Shown: positions 63,506 to 64,000 of the stretch, one piece after another
Numbering within the stretch: the stretch's first letter is position 1
How the letters are laid out: each line of letters opens with the position of its first letter
DNA from: WHSW01 sp963846165
GTDB lineage: Bacteria > Actinomycetota > Thermoleophilia > Solirubrobacterales > 70-9
Assembly: GCA_963846165.1 (NCBI GenBank)
Contig: CAWJUU010000008.1
Location: 124,001 to 188,000 of the forward strand
Direction: 5' to 3'
Length of the DNA stretch: 64,000 nt
The notes under the pieces: generated by a model
Databases searched by the model: none
Told to the model about the DNA's origin: nothing
Seen by the model: the letters and a program-made list of their open reading frames with translations, nothing else
Position numbers and translations under genes: made by a program

Positions 63506-64000
63506 CTGAGCCCACCGTTCGCGGACCGGCTCGCCGCTCTGGTTGAGGAGCGTCGGAGCCAGGTCTGTCTCGGAATCGATCCGGACCCGGCCGCGTTGCC
63601 GGCGCAGCCTCGGGCGGGGGCGAGCGATTCGCCCGCCGAGGCTGCGTCGGCCGCGGTCGTCGCCAGCTCGCGCGAGCTGATCGACCGCGCCGGGCCAGCC
63701 TGCGTCGCCGTCAAGCTCCAGCTCGCCTGCTTCGAGCGCCTCGGGGCCCCCGGATGGCGGGCGCTCGAGCAGGTCGCCGAGCATGCGCGTGACGCCGGCC
63801 TGCTCGTGATCGCCGACGGCAAGCGCGGTGACGTGCCGGTGAGCGCCGCCGCCTATGCCGAGGCGCTGTTCACCGGCACCGAGACGCCGTGGGGACCCGT
63901 CGCCGGCATCGGCGCCGACGCGACGACGGTCAACCCGCTGCTCGGCGGCGACGCGCTCGAGCCGCTGATCGAAGCCGCGGCAGCCACCGGCGGCGGAGTC
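63506..64000 (+). CDS. pyrF: orotidine 5'-phosphate decarboxylase, subfamily 2 (partial, runs off the window)
   Basis: The frame reads PPFADRLAALVEERRSQVCLGIDPDPAALP, then ACVAVKLQLACFERLGAPGWRALEQVAEHARDAGLLVIADGKRGDVPVSAAAYAEALFTGT and ATTVNPLLGGDALEPLIEAAA. The catalytic DxKxxD segment (ADGKRGD) is intact. It decarboxylates OMP to UMP. No ATG, GTG or TTG precedes the conserved start in this frame; CTG 63506, three bases after the HU stop, is the only candidate, so a base error or non-standard start is likely. The 3' end lies beyond 64000. Confidence 0.9.
   Translation, partial: MSPPFADRLAALVEERRSQVCLGIDPDPAALPAQPRAGASDSPAEAASAAVVASSRELIDRAGPACVAVKLQLACFERLGAPGWRALEQVAEHARDAGLLVIADGKRGDVPVSAAAYAEALFTGTETPWGPVAGIGADATTVNPLLGGDALEPLIEAAAATGGGV

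Overview
This 64 kb, very GC-rich window reads as a chromosomal segment of an actinobacterium of the Thermoleophilia/Solirubrobacterales type. The grounds are the classical actinobacterial order clpC - radA - disA - carD - ispD - ispF - cysS - rlmB - sigH - tRNA-Thr; a PlsC-GpsA fusion; many GTG and TTG starts with ATGA/GTGA overlaps; and several two-gene sigma/anti-sigma modules. The class assignment is an inference from gene content, not a phylogeny.

Layout. 0.2-10 kb: stress and housekeeping genes (ClpC, RadA, DisA, CarD, IspD, IspF) with an inserted DUF389/small-membrane-protein pair and a PHP phosphoesterase. 10-15.5 kb: acyl-CoA synthetase, cupin, and a minus-strand lipid-type operon (SCP2-alpha/beta hydrolase fusion, acyltransferase, SRPBCC). 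15.7-22 kb: cysS, rlmB, sigH, tRNA-Thr, Fe-dependent dehydrogenase, PlsC-GpsA. 22-25.7 kb: two sigma/anti-sigma pairs, DUF4383 protein, rhomboid protease. 26-30.8 kb: BtuF-like protein, pterin dehydratase, UDP-GlcNAc 2-epimerase, DUF47-Pit phosphate module. 30.8-33.5 kb: TadE-like proteins and a TadG-VanY-SLT fusion. 33.6-39.8 kb: accessory region with an ArsR-DUF899-AHSA1 operon, a GAF-GGDEF protein, small and damaged genes. 39.8-42 kb: hotdog protein, candidate structured RNA, cupredoxin, enoyl-CoA hydratase. 42-53 kb: uvrC, rapZ, ABC exporter, then the glycolytic run gap-pgk-tpiA-gpmI and tgt. 53-58 kb: Ser/Thr kinase with lipoprotein, phosphoesterase, M48 protease. 57-63 kb: cell-envelope glycosyltransferases and epimerase around argS. 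The right end holds HU and a partial pyrF.

Two things dominate the non-ordinary signal. First, three intergenic copies (17733-18076, 25688-26008, 60761-61020) of an unrecognised palindromic element share terminal inverted repeats, an inner pair of inverted arms and a 37-nt hairpin. The stems change in compensatory fashion between copies, which argues for selection on structure; I know no named family that matches. Other structured non-coding DNA includes a nested palindrome (54919-55058), a 53-bp tandem repeat between gap and pgk, and a candidate structured RNA at 40325-40547. Second, about 25 reading-frame breaks, mostly single extra G/C bases, hit essential genes (clpC, radA, uvrC, rapZ, pgk, gpmI, tgt). 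These are most simply read as residual sequencing or assembly indels, so broken genes here are mostly annotated as whole genes with a noted frameshift.
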